Counted from the stretch's first letter, positions 6,333-15,946 are shown. The stretch: 64,000 bases of DNA from Bacteroidales bacterium (GCA_014800815.1 JAAVFI010000079.1:1-64000), one strand, 5' to 3'. Numbers and translations: made by a program. The notes: generated from the sequence alone by a model not told the origin.

Positions 6333-7934
6333 TTATTCGGAAATTACAGGACAAATTTCCATGACATCGTTTTCAAATGAATCTCTACGGATTGCTCTAT
6401 TTCTTACTTGCGTCCGATGGTTAAATATTGTTTGCGGTGACAGAAACAACAGGGTGGCAATTTTATTGCTATCCGTAATCCCCATCCTCACCAGTGCATA
6501 AATGCGGAGATCTGTATTAAGTAATTCTCCCTTTTTGGGCGAAATCTGCTTATCTTCCTGAAGCAAAGAATTGAACTGATTGATATAGTCGGGATAAAGA
6601 CGCAGAAAGGCACTGTCAAAATTAAAGAACATCTCCTTCGTCTCCGTTTCCGTCGGACGAACATATTTATCAGCTACAGAATTAACATCGCTCAACTGCT
6701 TGACTTTCAATTTGAGAATCATGGGGAAGCGATTGAGCTTTTCTATATATGCAGCACATAAATCCATAAAAAGACTTACATATTGCTCTCGTGTTTTATT
6801 TGTTTGGCTTAACCTGAGGTTCAGTTCATTCTGTTTTTTATTTAACTCCTCTAATTTATCTCTTGATTTTGAGACGTTCTTATGTTGGCGACGTATATAT
6901 AAGACCGCTACGCCTATAAAAATCAATAGAAGCCCGATGAGAAGAATGTATATTTTAAGATGCTTGTTGTTCCTCTCTATGGTATCCTGATATACATTGG
7001 TTATTTCAGGAATCTTCTCGGCAATCTCAAGCATTCTCAGACGGTTATTGTAAAAGATTGCATCGTCAAGAGCTATCTTCAGATAGTAGTTGGCCCGAGG
7101 CAAGTCTCCTTCTTCTGTTTTAAGAAACAAAGCGAGCTGCTGTAATGCCAAGTTCTCTTTTAGTGGTGTCATCTGGTCAGATATGGCGGCATTTATCAGC
7201 CATTCTTTGTACTTAGCCTTGTTCCCTAATTCCTTATATGTTAGAGCGAGAGCATAGGCAGCCTGTGCGTAGAGGCGACTGTTAAGAGGCACTCTTTCGA
7301 GGACGGCGAGATAATTTAATTCAGCGTCATCATATTTTTTCTCTCTGAGACTTTTCTCTGCAATTCTATAGGAATATTCGGCCGTTTTTTTATCCGTTAC
7401 ATTTATGAGGGAATCGAGATACAATAAACTTTTGGCCGTAAACTCAGGTGCAATCGTGTGTTTATCTGAATACTCGGCCCACACTCCATAAGTCCATTCA
7501 CAGGCCGCATAGTATTCTTCACGGATTGAAACAGACAACCTCTTTGAATCTATTCCTTCAAGAATTGAAACCGCATGGCTGAAGTGTCCTGATGTAGCCA
7601 GAGATAAAGCCCTGTGAATTTTCACTTGCGCTATGTCATCATAGCTATCTGAGTTAGTCACAATTTCTTCCGCCTTGGCAACGTATGTCATCGTCGAATC
7701 GAAATTAAAGGCCAGATACTCATTGTAGAGTTCATTGTATGCGGCAAGTCTATCGGCCGGAATATGCGTTTTCGAGACAATATGAAGCAAGCTGTCAATT
7801 CTCTGCTGCTTGACCTGCATGACGTGTTCACGTTTTGATATAGCGTCATCAAGCCGTTCGATTTGCGATGCGGCTTGAACTTGGAGTGTCACGAATACAC
7901 TTATTATTAGAGTTATCAGTGCTTGTATCTTCAT
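6333..7934 (-). CDS. DUF6377 membrane-anchored regulator with TPR-like sensor domain
   Basis: This 533-residue protein has an N-terminal signal sequence (MKIQALITLIISVFVTLQVQA), about 300 residues of helical TPR-like repeats, and one transmembrane segment (IYILLIGLLLIFIGVAVLYI). A coiled coil and a C-terminal DUF6377 region follow, with a LuxR-like helix-turn-helix (GITDSNKIATLLFLSPQTI then FNHRTQVRNRAIR). Proteins of this build in Bacteroidetes are thought to sense signals in the periplasm and bind DNA from the membrane. It is divergent from the TonB receptor/alpha-galactosidase genes across 213 bases, so it is the likely local regulator. The -7 element TAACTTTG is at 7955-7962 on the minus strand. 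Ligand unknown. Confidence 0.8.
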   Translation of the reverse strand: MKIQALITLIISVFVTLQVQAASQIERLDDAISKREHVMQVKQQRIDSLLHIVSKTHIPADRLAAYNELYNEYLAFNFDSTMTYVAKAEEIVTNSDSYDDIAQVKIHRALSLATSGHFSHAVSILEGIDSKRLSVSIREEYYAACEWTYGVWAEYSDKHTIAPEFTAKSLLYLDSLINVTDKKTAEYSYRIAEKSLREKKYDDAELNYLAVLERVPLNSRLYAQAAYALALTYKELGNKAKYKEWLINAAISDQMTPLKENLALQQLALFLKTEEGDLPRANYYLKIALDDAIFYNNRLRMLEIAEKIPEITNVYQDTIERNNKHLKIYILLIGLLLIFIGVAVLYIRRQHKNVSKSRDKLEELNKKQNELNLRLSQTNKTREQYVSLFMDLCAAYIEKLNRFPMILKLKVKQLSDVNSVADKYVRPTETETKEMFFNFDSAFLRLYPDYINQFNSLLQEDKQISPKKGELLNTDLRIYALVRMGITDSNKIATLLFLSPQTIFNHRTQVRNRAIRRDSFENDVMEICPVISE

Positions 7935-7954
7935 GATTTCGGAGGTTTATATTG

Positions 7955-7962
7955 CAAAGTTA
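7955..7962 (-). promoter_or_regulatory. -7 element TAACTTTG for the DUF6377 gene
   Basis: On the minus strand TAACTTTG precedes the ATG at 7934 by 20 bases. The -33 element is not clear. Confidence 0.5.
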
Positions 7963-8084
7963 CACATAATTTTCGGTTCCTGCAATACTACCTGACATTT
8001 GTTCGGATTATAACTTATATTGCTTGTTATTAGATTTATAAAGATTACCTACACTACTGATTCACTACTTATCCACTCCCTGCT

Positions 8085-8116
8085 ATTGACAAAGGGCGTG
8101 TGTGAACGTAATTTTG
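8085..8116 (+). promoter_or_regulatory. Promoter of the TonB receptor/GH36 operon
   Basis: ATTG (8085-8088), 20 bases and TAATTTTG (8109-8116) fit the Bacteroidetes promoter with one -33 mismatch. The start codon is at 8148. The divergent regulator's promoter is about 125 bases away, leaving room for a shared operator. Confidence 0.5.
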
Positions 8117-8147
8117 CGGAAAAAACATCGACAAATCCCATGAACCC

Positions 8148-10418
8148 ATGAAACGGACACCGACACAAATTGCAGCATTGGCCGCTATGACACTACTTCC
8201 AATGCCGATTACTGCTCAGGAAAAATCCGACAGTATATCGGCTGCCGGGAAGGGTGAGGAAAGGAACGTTATGCTTAACGCTTCTGATGCCAACAAACCA
8301 AGAGAAATACAAATAGGACTTCCCGGCGAGGATGTCAACGTGTATGAGAACGGACTGCCGGCCGTATACTCATCCACGGTGCATCAACTTTCCCGTCATT
8401 GGCGTAGTGATGCAAGTCTCGCCAAAGTGGAACTGATGAATCCAATGGAATCAGCCATCAAAACAGGTAATATAGCATATTCAGTCAATAGTTACTCCAA
8501 TTTCGGACAGAAAGATTTCAAGGTGACGTTCAACTATCGTACAAACACTTTCGGATGGCAGAATTTCGATTTCAATGTATCAGGAGGTATAGGTGACAAA
8601 TGGCTGTATACCGCAAGCGTGTACCAGAACTTCGACCCCGGATACTTTAGATTAAACTTTACAGACTTCACTGACCGCACGCAGCTTTATCACGCCGGGC
8701 TGACACGTCTGCTCGATAAAGGCCAGATAAGCGTGTTGTATAAGTTCTCAAAAAGCAACGCACTCGGTTCAATGGTTAACTCAGCTCCTTTTATCTATGT
8801 CGGCGACGGGAGCGTAAAAGAAATACCGGGATTCGCACTCGGAACGACCTCTTATGCCCCGATTGGCGGAGAGTTCGAGTATATGGATATAATGGATGGC
8901 AAAATCAAGAAGGGGCGTTGGGGCGACTTTACCGGTAATTACGCCCACGATGTAACAGCCTGCCTCGACTATTCATTTGAAGGAGGTTATAATCTCAATG
9001 TAAATGCTAAATTCATGACTGCACCCCAAGCTGACTTCTGTGATTTTGGCGGAAGTTCAATTTTCCAGACAACAGATGCAGACAGGCTATATAAGGATGG
9101 CGAGACAACTCCATATATAGGTCTCGCGGAGGGACGCCGCACATGGCTTCATGCAGGTAAAGTCAGCAATGCATTGCTGACTGCTGAAATTGACAAATGG
9201 TTCGGAAAGCATAATATCCGCATGGGAATCAACGAATGGTTTTATCATCTAAATTATCATTCATCCTCATTCCAATGGACCGGCACTGTCTCGCCTTATC
9301 CCGATATACTGGTAAAACGTAATGAAGATGGCTCCGTCAGTCAATTTTACGGATTCAACGAATTGTCATCGGAGTATACCAAAGGCTATGAGAATAAACT
9401 GGCTCTTTATGCGACCGATAACTGGCAGGTGACGCCAAAATTCAATCTATATTTCGGGGGGAGGCTTGAATATTACCGTATGAGCGCTGACCAGATCCCG
9501 TTCAGCCGCTATTCGGGCTTTCATATTGGAGACAAGCATGATTACACCGATTCGGAAGGAAACACTCATTCCGTAATAGTCGAACCGCTTAATGTACTTA
9601 AAAACAAGCTCAATTATGCGGTGACATTACAGGGAATATATAATTTCAATAGCCATTTCGGATTGACTGCCGATGCAACCGTGGCCACCCGCTATCCGAG
9701 AATCAATGAATATGCAGGTACAGGTCCGACCGAAGAACAATACAAGCGTGTGACAATACCTCTCATTCGAGGTGGTATAACATATCACAACAAATTTATT
9801 GACCTTACATCAATGGTTACATATATTTCGAAGTCCAATAATATTGACCAGCAGAACGTGACCAAACCGGGAACCACACAATCAAAGACGACACTTCTGA
9901 TTTATAGCATCAAAACAATTGGCTGGACAACATCAGCTGAAATACATCCTGTCAAGGGCTTCAATCTTCATGCGCTGCTTACGTTGCAGAAACCCACATA
10001 CGATAACTATTTCATCAAGTCCCCGTTTGAAGGAGTACCTGATTTAAATGCCAACGGCAACATTGTGAAGGAAATTCCGCAGATTCTCATAGAACTGGAT
10101 CCGAGTTACCAGCTAAACGATAAATTGCGTTTTTGGCTGTCATTCAGATATTTCGGAAAGACCTACGCCAATCTGACCAATGCGCTTTTCTTCAATGGTC
10201 GATGGGAGACATTCGGTGGTATCAACTGGAGTGTCAATAAGCATCTGGACCTCGGCTGTACAGTTATCAACTTCCTTAATCAAAAGGGCGCAAGCGGCAC
10301 AATCAATGGAGCAGAACTTCTCAGCAAGGAGGATAGCGGAAAGTATAAGAACTACTATATGAGTGGGAGCTATCTTCGTCCATTCACAGTTGAGTTCAGT
10401 GCGGCTCTTAAGTTTTAA
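8148..10418 (+). CDS. TonB-dependent receptor, outer membrane, alpha-galactoside locus
   Basis: This 756-residue outer-membrane protein has a signal peptide ending near PITAQ. Its plug-like N-terminal part includes REIQIGLPGEDVNVYENGLP and KVELMNPMESAIKTGNIAYS. The rest is a long series of alternating aromatic beta-strands ending in a terminal phenylalanine (ALKF), the usual beta-barrel signature. It lacks the carboxypeptidase-like extension of SusC proteins, and no SusD-like gene is next to it. It lies 85 bases upstream of a GH36 alpha-galactosidase and is divergent from a DUF6377 regulator. It therefore probably imports alpha-galactosides such as melibiose or raffinose-type sugars. The substrate is inferred from context only. 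Confidence 0.75.
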   Translation: MKRTPTQIAALAAMTLLPMPITAQEKSDSISAAGKGEERNVMLNASDANKPREIQIGLPGEDVNVYENGLPAVYSSTVHQLSRHWRSDASLAKVELMNPMESAIKTGNIAYSVNSYSNFGQKDFKVTFNYRTNTFGWQNFDFNVSGGIGDKWLYTASVYQNFDPGYFRLNFTDFTDRTQLYHAGLTRLLDKGQISVLYKFSKSNALGSMVNSAPFIYVGDGSVKEIPGFALGTTSYAPIGGEFEYMDIMDGKIKKGRWGDFTGNYAHDVTACLDYSFEGGYNLNVNAKFMTAPQADFCDFGGSSIFQTTDADRLYKDGETTPYIGLAEGRRTWLHAGKVSNALLTAEIDKWFGKHNIRMGINEWFYHLNYHSSSFQWTGTVSPYPDILVKRNEDGSVSQFYGFNELSSEYTKGYENKLALYATDNWQVTPKFNLYFGGRLEYYRMSADQIPFSRYSGFHIGDKHDYTDSEGNTHSVIVEPLNVLKNKLNYAVTLQGIYNFNSHFGLTADATVATRYPRINEYAGTGPTEEQYKRVTIPLIRGGITYHNKFIDLTSMVTYISKSNNIDQQNVTKPGTTQSKTTLLIYSIKTIGWTTSAEIHPVKGFNLHALLTLQKPTYDNYFIKSPFEGVPDLNANGNIVKEIPQILIELDPSYQLNDKLRFWLSFRYFGKTYANLTNALFFNGRWETFGGINWSVNKHLDLGCTVINFLNQKGASGTINGAELLSKEDSGKYKNYYMSGSYLRPFTVEFSAALKF

Positions 10419-10503
10419 TGTGGTATAAATCTATATAAAGTCTCATTCTTAGGTAATAAAAGATTGTTTTTTTAGTTACTAAAATAATTAACACCAAAAT
10501 ATC

Positions 10504-12699
10504 ATGAAAGTATTATTATCAGCAATACTGTCGGTGGCGGCTATAGCCTCGGCAAGCGCGCAAGATACAGGGCGTAACATTATCCGTATTGCCACGGATA
10601 ACACGGACCTTGTACTTGAGGTCGGCCCTAACAAACGTCTGTACCAGACCTATCTCGGTCCGAAACTTATGCACGAATCCGACCTTCAGAATCTCTCGTG
10701 GAGCCAGTATGCCGGTTCGGACGGTTCTGTGTCGACACGCGGCTGGGAAGTATATTCCACATCCGGCAACGAAGACTTCTTTGAGCCGGCGCTCGGCATC
10801 ACCCATGCCGACGGCAACATGACCACATATCTGTATTATGTGGATTCTTCTCAGGAAAATGTGCCCGGAGGCGTGCATACACGCATCAACCTGAAAGACG
10901 ACAAATATCCCGTGAATGTCACGCTCAATTATGTGGCGTATCCCGAGGAGAATGTCATCAAGACATGGAGCGAAATTTCTCATCAGGAGAAGAAGCCGAT
11001 TACTATGTCGCAGTATGCCTCTGCGATGCTCTATTTCAATGAGCCTCAGTATTGGCTTACGGAGTTCAGCAGCGATTGGGCAAAAGAAGCGCAGATGAGC
11101 AGCCAGCAGCTGCAGTTCGGCAAAAAGGTAATCGACACCAAGCTCGGCAGCCGCGCGGCAATGCTCACTCACCCGTTCTTTGAAGTCGGTCTTAACGGAC
11201 CGGTGAAAGAGCACAGCGGTGAAGTACTTATGGGCACACTCGGCTGGACCGGCAACTTCCGATTCACCTTTGAGGTAGATAATGTGGGCAACCTCCGTGT
11301 AATACCCGGCATCAATCCCTATGCTTCAAATTATGAGCTGAAAGCAAATGAAGTGTTTACCACCCCCGAATTTATTTTTACGCTGAGCTATGACGGTGCA
11401 AGTCAAGGCAGCCGTAATCTTCACGACTGGGCGCGTAAATATGAGCTTAAAGACGGCGAGGGTGACCGACTGACACTGCTTAACAACTGGGAAAATACCG
11501 CGTTTGATTTCAATCAGGATATCCTTGCCGAATTGATGAAGGAGGCCAAACACCTTGGCGTGGATATGTTCCTGCTCGACGATGGTTGGTTCGGAAATAA
11601 ATATCCGCGTAAAGACGACCATGCCGGACTCGGCGACTGGGAGGTGACTCACGACAAACTTCCCGGTGGTATTGCAGCTCTCGTGAAATCGGCAAAAGAC
11701 GCCGATGTGAAATTCGGTATCTGGATTGAACCCGAAATGGTCAACCCCAAGAGCGAGCTCTATGAGAAGCATCCCGACTGGGTGATAGAGCAACCCAACC
11801 GCGAAACATATTATTATCGCAATCAGCTGGTACTCGACCTGAGTAATCCCAAAGTCCAGGATTATGTGTTCGGTGTTGTGGACAATATCCTCAAGGAAAA
11901 TCCCGAAGTTGCTTATTTCAAATGGGATTGCAACAGCCCGATAACAAACATCTACTCTCCGTCTTTAAAAGATAAGCAGGGTCAACTCTACATTGATCAC
12001 GTGCGCGGCATCTACAATGTGCTCAGCCGCATCAAGGAGAAATATCCCGATGTGCCTATGATGCTCTGCTCGGGTGGCGGCGCCCGTTGCGACTATGAGG
12101 CCCTGAAATATTTCACTGAATTCTGGTGTTCCGACAATACCGACCCGGTGGAGCGAATCTATATACAGTGGGGTTTCTCCCAGTTCTTCCCGGCGAAAGC
12201 CATGGCAGCGCACGTCACAAGCTGGAATAAGAATACCTCTGTGAAATTCCGTACTGATGTCGCCGCTATGTGTAAACTCGGATTTGACATCGGTCTTAAG
12301 GAGCTCAGCGCCGACGAGCTTGCATACTGTCAGCAGGCTGTGGCAAACTGGAAACGTCTTCAGCCTGCCGTTATGGACGGAGACCAATACCGTCTGGTAT
12401 CGCCCTACGAGTCCAACCATGCGGCAGTGGAGTATGTAGACAAGTCAAAGAATATGGCAGTGCTTTTCGCATACGACCTTGCACCGCGCTTCAAGGAAAA
12501 ACTCCCGGCAGTGAAGCTTCAGGGTCTTGACCCGGCAAAGAAATATATGGTAAAGGAAATCAACCTTATGCCCGGTACAGAATCAAAGTTAGCTCAAAAC
12601 GGCAAAGTATTTACCGGCGATTATCTGATGAAAGTAGGACTTAATGTCTTTTCAAGCAGCCATAACAACTCAAAGGTGATAGAGATAACGGCTGAATAA
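10504..12699 (+). CDS. Alpha-galactosidase, GH36 family, secreted
   Basis: This 731-residue enzyme hydrolyses terminal alpha-1,6-galactose residues. A signal peptide (ends ASASAQ, residues ~1-20) places it in the periplasm. The N-terminal beta-supersandwich is followed by the catalytic barrel with LLDDGWFG, FGIWIEPEMVNP, the nucleophile in FKWDCN (Asp475) and the acid/base in CSDNTDP (Asp544). A C-terminal beta domain follows. The length is typical of the family. It is transcribed with the upstream TonB receptor, and together they form a small alpha-galactoside utilisation unit. Affinity for melibiose, raffinose or galactomannan branches cannot be read from the sequence. Confidence 0.92.
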   Translation: MKVLLSAILSVAAIASASAQDTGRNIIRIATDNTDLVLEVGPNKRLYQTYLGPKLMHESDLQNLSWSQYAGSDGSVSTRGWEVYSTSGNEDFFEPALGITHADGNMTTYLYYVDSSQENVPGGVHTRINLKDDKYPVNVTLNYVAYPEENVIKTWSEISHQEKKPITMSQYASAMLYFNEPQYWLTEFSSDWAKEAQMSSQQLQFGKKVIDTKLGSRAAMLTHPFFEVGLNGPVKEHSGEVLMGTLGWTGNFRFTFEVDNVGNLRVIPGINPYASNYELKANEVFTTPEFIFTLSYDGASQGSRNLHDWARKYELKDGEGDRLTLLNNWENTAFDFNQDILAELMKEAKHLGVDMFLLDDGWFGNKYPRKDDHAGLGDWEVTHDKLPGGIAALVKSAKDADVKFGIWIEPEMVNPKSELYEKHPDWVIEQPNRETYYYRNQLVLDLSNPKVQDYVFGVVDNILKENPEVAYFKWDCNSPITNIYSPSLKDKQGQLYIDHVRGIYNVLSRIKEKYPDVPMMLCSGGGARCDYEALKYFTEFWCSDNTDPVERIYIQWGFSQFFPAKAMAAHVTSWNKNTSVKFRTDVAAMCKLGFDIGLKELSADELAYCQQAVANWKRLQPAVMDGDQYRLVSPYESNHAAVEYVDKSKNMAVLFAYDLAPRFKEKLPAVKLQGLDPAKKYMVKEINLMPGTESKLAQNGKVFTGDYLMKVGLNVFSSSHNNSKVIEITAE

Positions 12700-12709
12700 T
12701 CTCATCCTC

Positions 12710-12754
12710 AAAAATAGCGGAGGCTGCGTCGTAAACCATAGCGACACAGCCTCC
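12710..12754 (-). terminator. Terminator between GH36 and buk
   Basis: GGAGGCTGCGTCG (12719-12731) pairs with CGACACAGCCTCC (12742-12754) with one mismatch. On the minus strand the stem is followed within four bases by five T (12714-12710), so it terminates the ptb-buk transcript. The plus side has no T run. Confidence 0.75.
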
Positions 12755-12773
12755 ATGATTATAAGGTCAACTC

Positions 12774-13994
12774 TCAGTTTTTCTTATTCCCTAATTTACG
12801 CAGATAGTGGCGGATTGCGCTCACGGGTTTTGTGGCCGTCGTGGGCGAGATTGCTGCAAGGAGTGCTTCGCGTATCTTCGAGGAGCGCGATGTGTCGTTG
12901 ATCTGCGAGGGGTCGTCGTATTCTTCGCTCACATAGGTGCGTACCTGACGCTCGCCGCGGAGTACGGCAAGGGCGTTTTCGGCTAGCGATTTGAGCTCGT
13001 TCTCGCCGGGGTAGACGTATATCGGGGCGATAGTCTCCACATATCCGGCTATGAAGTCGGTCACGCGCTTGCTGTGAGCGATGCCTCCGGTGATGAGTAT
13101 GGCATCGACATCGCCTTTGAGAGCCACCGACATTGCGCCGATTTCCTTGGATATGGAGTAGCACATAGCGCGCAGGATGAGCATTGCGTGGAGGTCGTGG
13201 CCGAGTATGCGGTCGAGAACTTCGGGAACGGAGGTAGTGCCCAGATGAGCCATGAGGCCGCCTGCACCATGTACTTTCCGGATGAGTTCTTCCTCGGTGT
13301 ATTTGCCGGAGAAGCAGAGGTGAATCAGCGGACCGGGTGGGAGAGAGCCTGAGCGTTCGGGGGAGAACGGGCCGCAACCGTCGAGAGCGTTGGTGGTGTC
13401 TATCACGCGTCCGCGTCGGTGAGCGCTCACCGTGCATCCGCCGCCCATGTGGCATACCACGAGGTTGAGGTCTTCGTAGCGTTTGCCCGATTCCTTTGCA
13501 AAGAGTCGTGCCACCGCTTTCTGGTTGAGAGCGTGGAATACAGACTCGCGCGGCAGTTCGGGCATGCCGCTGATGCGGGCGTAGGGCATCATTTCGTCGA
13601 CTACTACAGGGTCGGCTATGTATGATTTTACACCTGCCTCGTCGGCAATCTCGCGGGCGATGAGGCCGCCGAGATTCGAGGCGTGCTGCATACGCGCATG
13701 CTGCAGGTCGTGGCGGAGGTCGTCGTTTACTTCGTAGACACCGCTCTCTACCGGGCTTATAATGCCCCCGCGTCCGATGACGGCAGAGAGGGTGTGTATG
13801 TCGATGCCGTTTTCTTCAAGAGCTTTTTCTACAAGGTCTTTTCGCCAGTCAAACTGGTCGATGACGCTCTTGAAGTTGGAGAGTTCCTCTGCCGAGTGGG
13901 GTATCGAGAGAGTGAAAGTGGGTTCTTCGTCGGTATAGACCGCAATTTTGGTTGAGGTCGACCCCGGGTTTATGGCTAATATTTTGTAGGGCAT
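12774..13994 (-). CDS. buk: Butyrate kinase
   Basis: This 406-residue acetokinase-family enzyme interconverts butyryl phosphate plus ADP and butyrate plus ATP. The nucleotide and substrate motifs are present: ILAINPGSTSTKIAVY at the N-terminus, VVCHMGGGCTVSAHRRGRV in the middle and ILITGGIAHSKRV before the C-terminus. It sits 9 bases after the phosphotransbutyrylase gene, the classic ptb-buk pair. The C-terminus runs about 45 residues beyond the usual ~355-residue length with a polar, basic tail (ending RHYLRKLGNKKN). In vivo it may act on branched-chain acids as well as butyrate. Confidence 0.92.
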   Translation of the reverse strand: MPYKILAINPGSTSTKIAVYTDEEPTFTLSIPHSAEELSNFKSVIDQFDWRKDLVEKALEENGIDIHTLSAVIGRGGIISPVESGVYEVNDDLRHDLQHARMQHASNLGGLIAREIADEAGVKSYIADPVVVDEMMPYARISGMPELPRESVFHALNQKAVARLFAKESGKRYEDLNLVVCHMGGGCTVSAHRRGRVIDTTNALDGCGPFSPERSGSLPPGPLIHLCFSGKYTEEELIRKVHGAGGLMAHLGTTSVPEVLDRILGHDLHAMLILRAMCYSISKEIGAMSVALKGDVDAILITGGIAHSKRVTDFIAGYVETIAPIYVYPGENELKSLAENALAVLRGERQVRTYVSEEYDDPSQINDTSRSSKIREALLAAISPTTATKPVSAIRHYLRKLGNKKN

Positions 13995-14003
13995 CGGCTT
14001 GTA

Positions 14004-14909
14004 TTATTTGCACTGGAGGCAAGCCAGGGCTATTGAGTAAAGTTTGGTGAGGGGAGTGTCGCCTCGCGAGGTGAGTACGCAGGGCACTTTCGTGCCTACA
14101 ACCATGGCTGCGATTTCGGCACCGGCGATGTGCGTGGCGGCTTTGAAGAATACATTTCCCGACTCGATATTGGGGAAAAGGAGGCAGTCGGCCTCACCGG
14201 CTACTGTCGAACCCTGTACCTTCTTTTCGCGTGCACATTCGGCATAGAGGGCTACGTCGAGCGAGAGCGGGCCGTCGACAGTGACGCGTCCGAGCTGGCC
14301 GCGGTCGCCCATTTTGGCGAGGATAGCGGCCTCTGTCGACGACGGTACCGTAGGAAGCACCTGCTCCGAGGGTGCGATGCAAGCAATCTTCGGCAGCTCT
14401 ATGCCGAGCGATGCCGCCGTTGCAGCGAGGTATTTTATGAGCTGAGTCTTCTGCTTGAAGTCGGGCTGGGGTATCACGGCTACGTCGGAGATGCACAGCA
14501 GGCGTTCGCGGCCCGGCAATTCCACTACCGAAACGTGGCTGAGGGTGCCTTTGGGCGGGAACAGGCCGGCTTCCTTGTTGAGGATGCCGCGCATATATTT
14601 GTCGGTGGATACAAGGCCTTTCATGAGCACGTCTGCACCGCCTGTTGCCACGAGCGACACGGCGAGTTCCACGCAGCGCACGTCGCTTTTCTCGTCGACA
14701 ATGGCAAAAACCGTGGGGTCGATACCCTCATTCTGGCAGACTTCCAGTATGGCAGATTTATCGCCGAATACTGTAGGGTCTACAAGTCCTTCGGAGTAAG
14801 CATCGTATACGGCACGCAGGGTGTGTGCATCGTTTCCGTAGGCTACGGCGAGTCGGCGGCGGCCACGGCGGCGGGCTTCCTCTACTATTTGGCTCAGTCG
14901 TGTTATCAT
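14004..14909 (-). CDS. ptb: Phosphate butyryltransferase
   Basis: This 301-residue enzyme transfers an acyl group from CoA to phosphate, feeding the adjacent butyrate kinase for ATP formation. Family features include DVLMKGLVSTDKYMRGIL, a central VAVIPQPDF, and a C-terminal VPCVLTSRGDTPLTKLYSI. I choose the ATG at 14909 (MITRLSQIVEEARRRG). The open frame to 14978 runs through the promoter and palindrome. buk follows after 9 bases, with a joint terminator at 12710-12754. A palindrome overlaps the promoter, so the pair may be controlled by a repressor. Confidence 0.9.
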   Translation of the reverse strand: MITRLSQIVEEARRRGRRRLAVAYGNDAHTLRAVYDAYSEGLVDPTVFGDKSAILEVCQNEGIDPTVFAIVDEKSDVRCVELAVSLVATGGADVLMKGLVSTDKYMRGILNKEAGLFPPKGTLSHVSVVELPGRERLLCISDVAVIPQPDFKQKTQLIKYLAATAASLGIELPKIACIAPSEQVLPTVPSSTEAAILAKMGDRGQLGRVTVDGPLSLDVALYAECAREKKVQGSTVAGEADCLLFPNIESGNVFFKAATHIAGAEIAAMVVGTKVPCVLTSRGDTPLTKLYSIALACLQCK

Positions 14910-14966
14910 AATGACAGGGTCGTTTAGGGTGTAGGTAAGGTGTGCGACCTCAAGGGTTTCACTTTG

Positions 14967-14999
14967 CAAAAATAACACTTATTTTCAGATATAAGTGTT
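14967..14999 (-). promoter_or_regulatory. ptb-buk promoter with overlapping operator palindrome
   Basis: On the minus strand TATTTTTG (14974-14967) is the -7 element. Immediately upstream and touching it lie perfect inverted arms AACACTTAT (14974-14982) and ATAAGTGTT (14991-14999), separated by 8 bases. A dimeric regulator bound here would cover the spacer between -33 and -7, so repression is the simplest reading. Confidence 0.55.
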
Positions 15000-15031
15000 A
15001 AATTGGCCAAATGTGCGAATCTTTGGTTGAA

Positions 15032-15931
15032 TCAGCGAAAGATAATGCTGTTTCGACCCGAGGGACTGACCTTGAGGGTGATTTCCGCAGACTCTATCAC
15101 GGGTATGTTGTGGTCTACGTGGCCGATAGGCACATTGTAGGCTACGGGGAATTTGTATCCCGCCACGGCTGCGCTGATCATCGACTCCATGTCGGCGTGG
15201 TTGGCGTCGGGCTTGTAGTCGGTAAACTGTCCTATGATAAGGCCTCTGATTTTATTGAGCAGACCGCTCAGACGGAGCTGGTAAAATATGCGTTCGATTT
15301 TGTAGACGGGTTCTGATACGTCTTCAACGAAGAGTATTGTGTCAGGGTCGAGGATGTCGTAGGGAGTGTTGATGAGTTCTGCCAGCACCGCGAGGTTGCC
15401 TCCGAGGAGCTTGCCGGTGGCAATGCCTTGACGGTCGAGCTGATGGCTGTCGAAGATATGCACGGGTTTCTCGCCGCGGAGTATGGCGAAGAGGGTGGCA
15501 TTGTCGGGGTCGTCGGCACCCTTCAGTATCTGGGCGCACATCGACGAGTGTATGCTCGCTATGCCGTGCTTTGCCATAAGTGCGTGGAGGGCCGATATGT
15601 CGGAGAACCCTATAACCCATTTGGGGTCGTCTTCGAGTGGGAGTTCGTCGAGACGGTCCATGATATGCACCACTCCGTAGCCGCCGCGCGAGCATAGCAC
15701 GGCACGTATCTCGGGATTGGTGAAAGCTTCCTTGAGGTCGCTGAAACGCTCATCGGCAGTACCGCTGAAATATCCGTTCTCGCCTAAGGCGTGGGGCATT
15801 ATCACCGGTTCCCAGCCCTGTTGGCGGAGCACTTCGGCAGCTTGGTACACAATGTCCGGATTGATTTTTCCGGCAGGGGAGCATATTGCTATTTTGTCAC
15901 CTTTCTTCAGTGGTGCGGGGTAGACTGGCAT
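15032..15931 (-). CDS. ldcA: LD-carboxypeptidase, peptidase family S66
   Basis: This 299-residue enzyme removes the terminal D-alanine from murein tetrapeptides during cytoplasmic wall recycling. The S66 landmarks are present: CSRGGYG, the serine motif WVIGFSDISALHA, the glutamate motif LFVEDVSEPVYKIER and the histidine motif VPIGHVDHN. There is no signal peptide, consistent with a cytoplasmic enzyme. It has its own promoter at 15975-16005, which overlaps the end of the phosphatase gene upstream. Confidence 0.88.
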   Translation of the reverse strand: MPVYPAPLKKGDKIAICSPAGKINPDIVYQAAEVLRQQGWEPVIMPHALGENGYFSGTADERFSDLKEAFTNPEIRAVLCSRGGYGVVHIMDRLDELPLEDDPKWVIGFSDISALHALMAKHGIASIHSSMCAQILKGADDPDNATLFAILRGEKPVHIFDSHQLDRQGIATGKLLGGNLAVLAELINTPYDILDPDTILFVEDVSEPVYKIERIFYQLRLSGLLNKIRGLIIGQFTDYKPDANHADMESMISAAVAGYKFPVAYNVPIGHVDHNIPVIESAEITLKVSPSGRNSIIFR

Positions 15932-15946
15932 ATCACAGAGTTTTAC

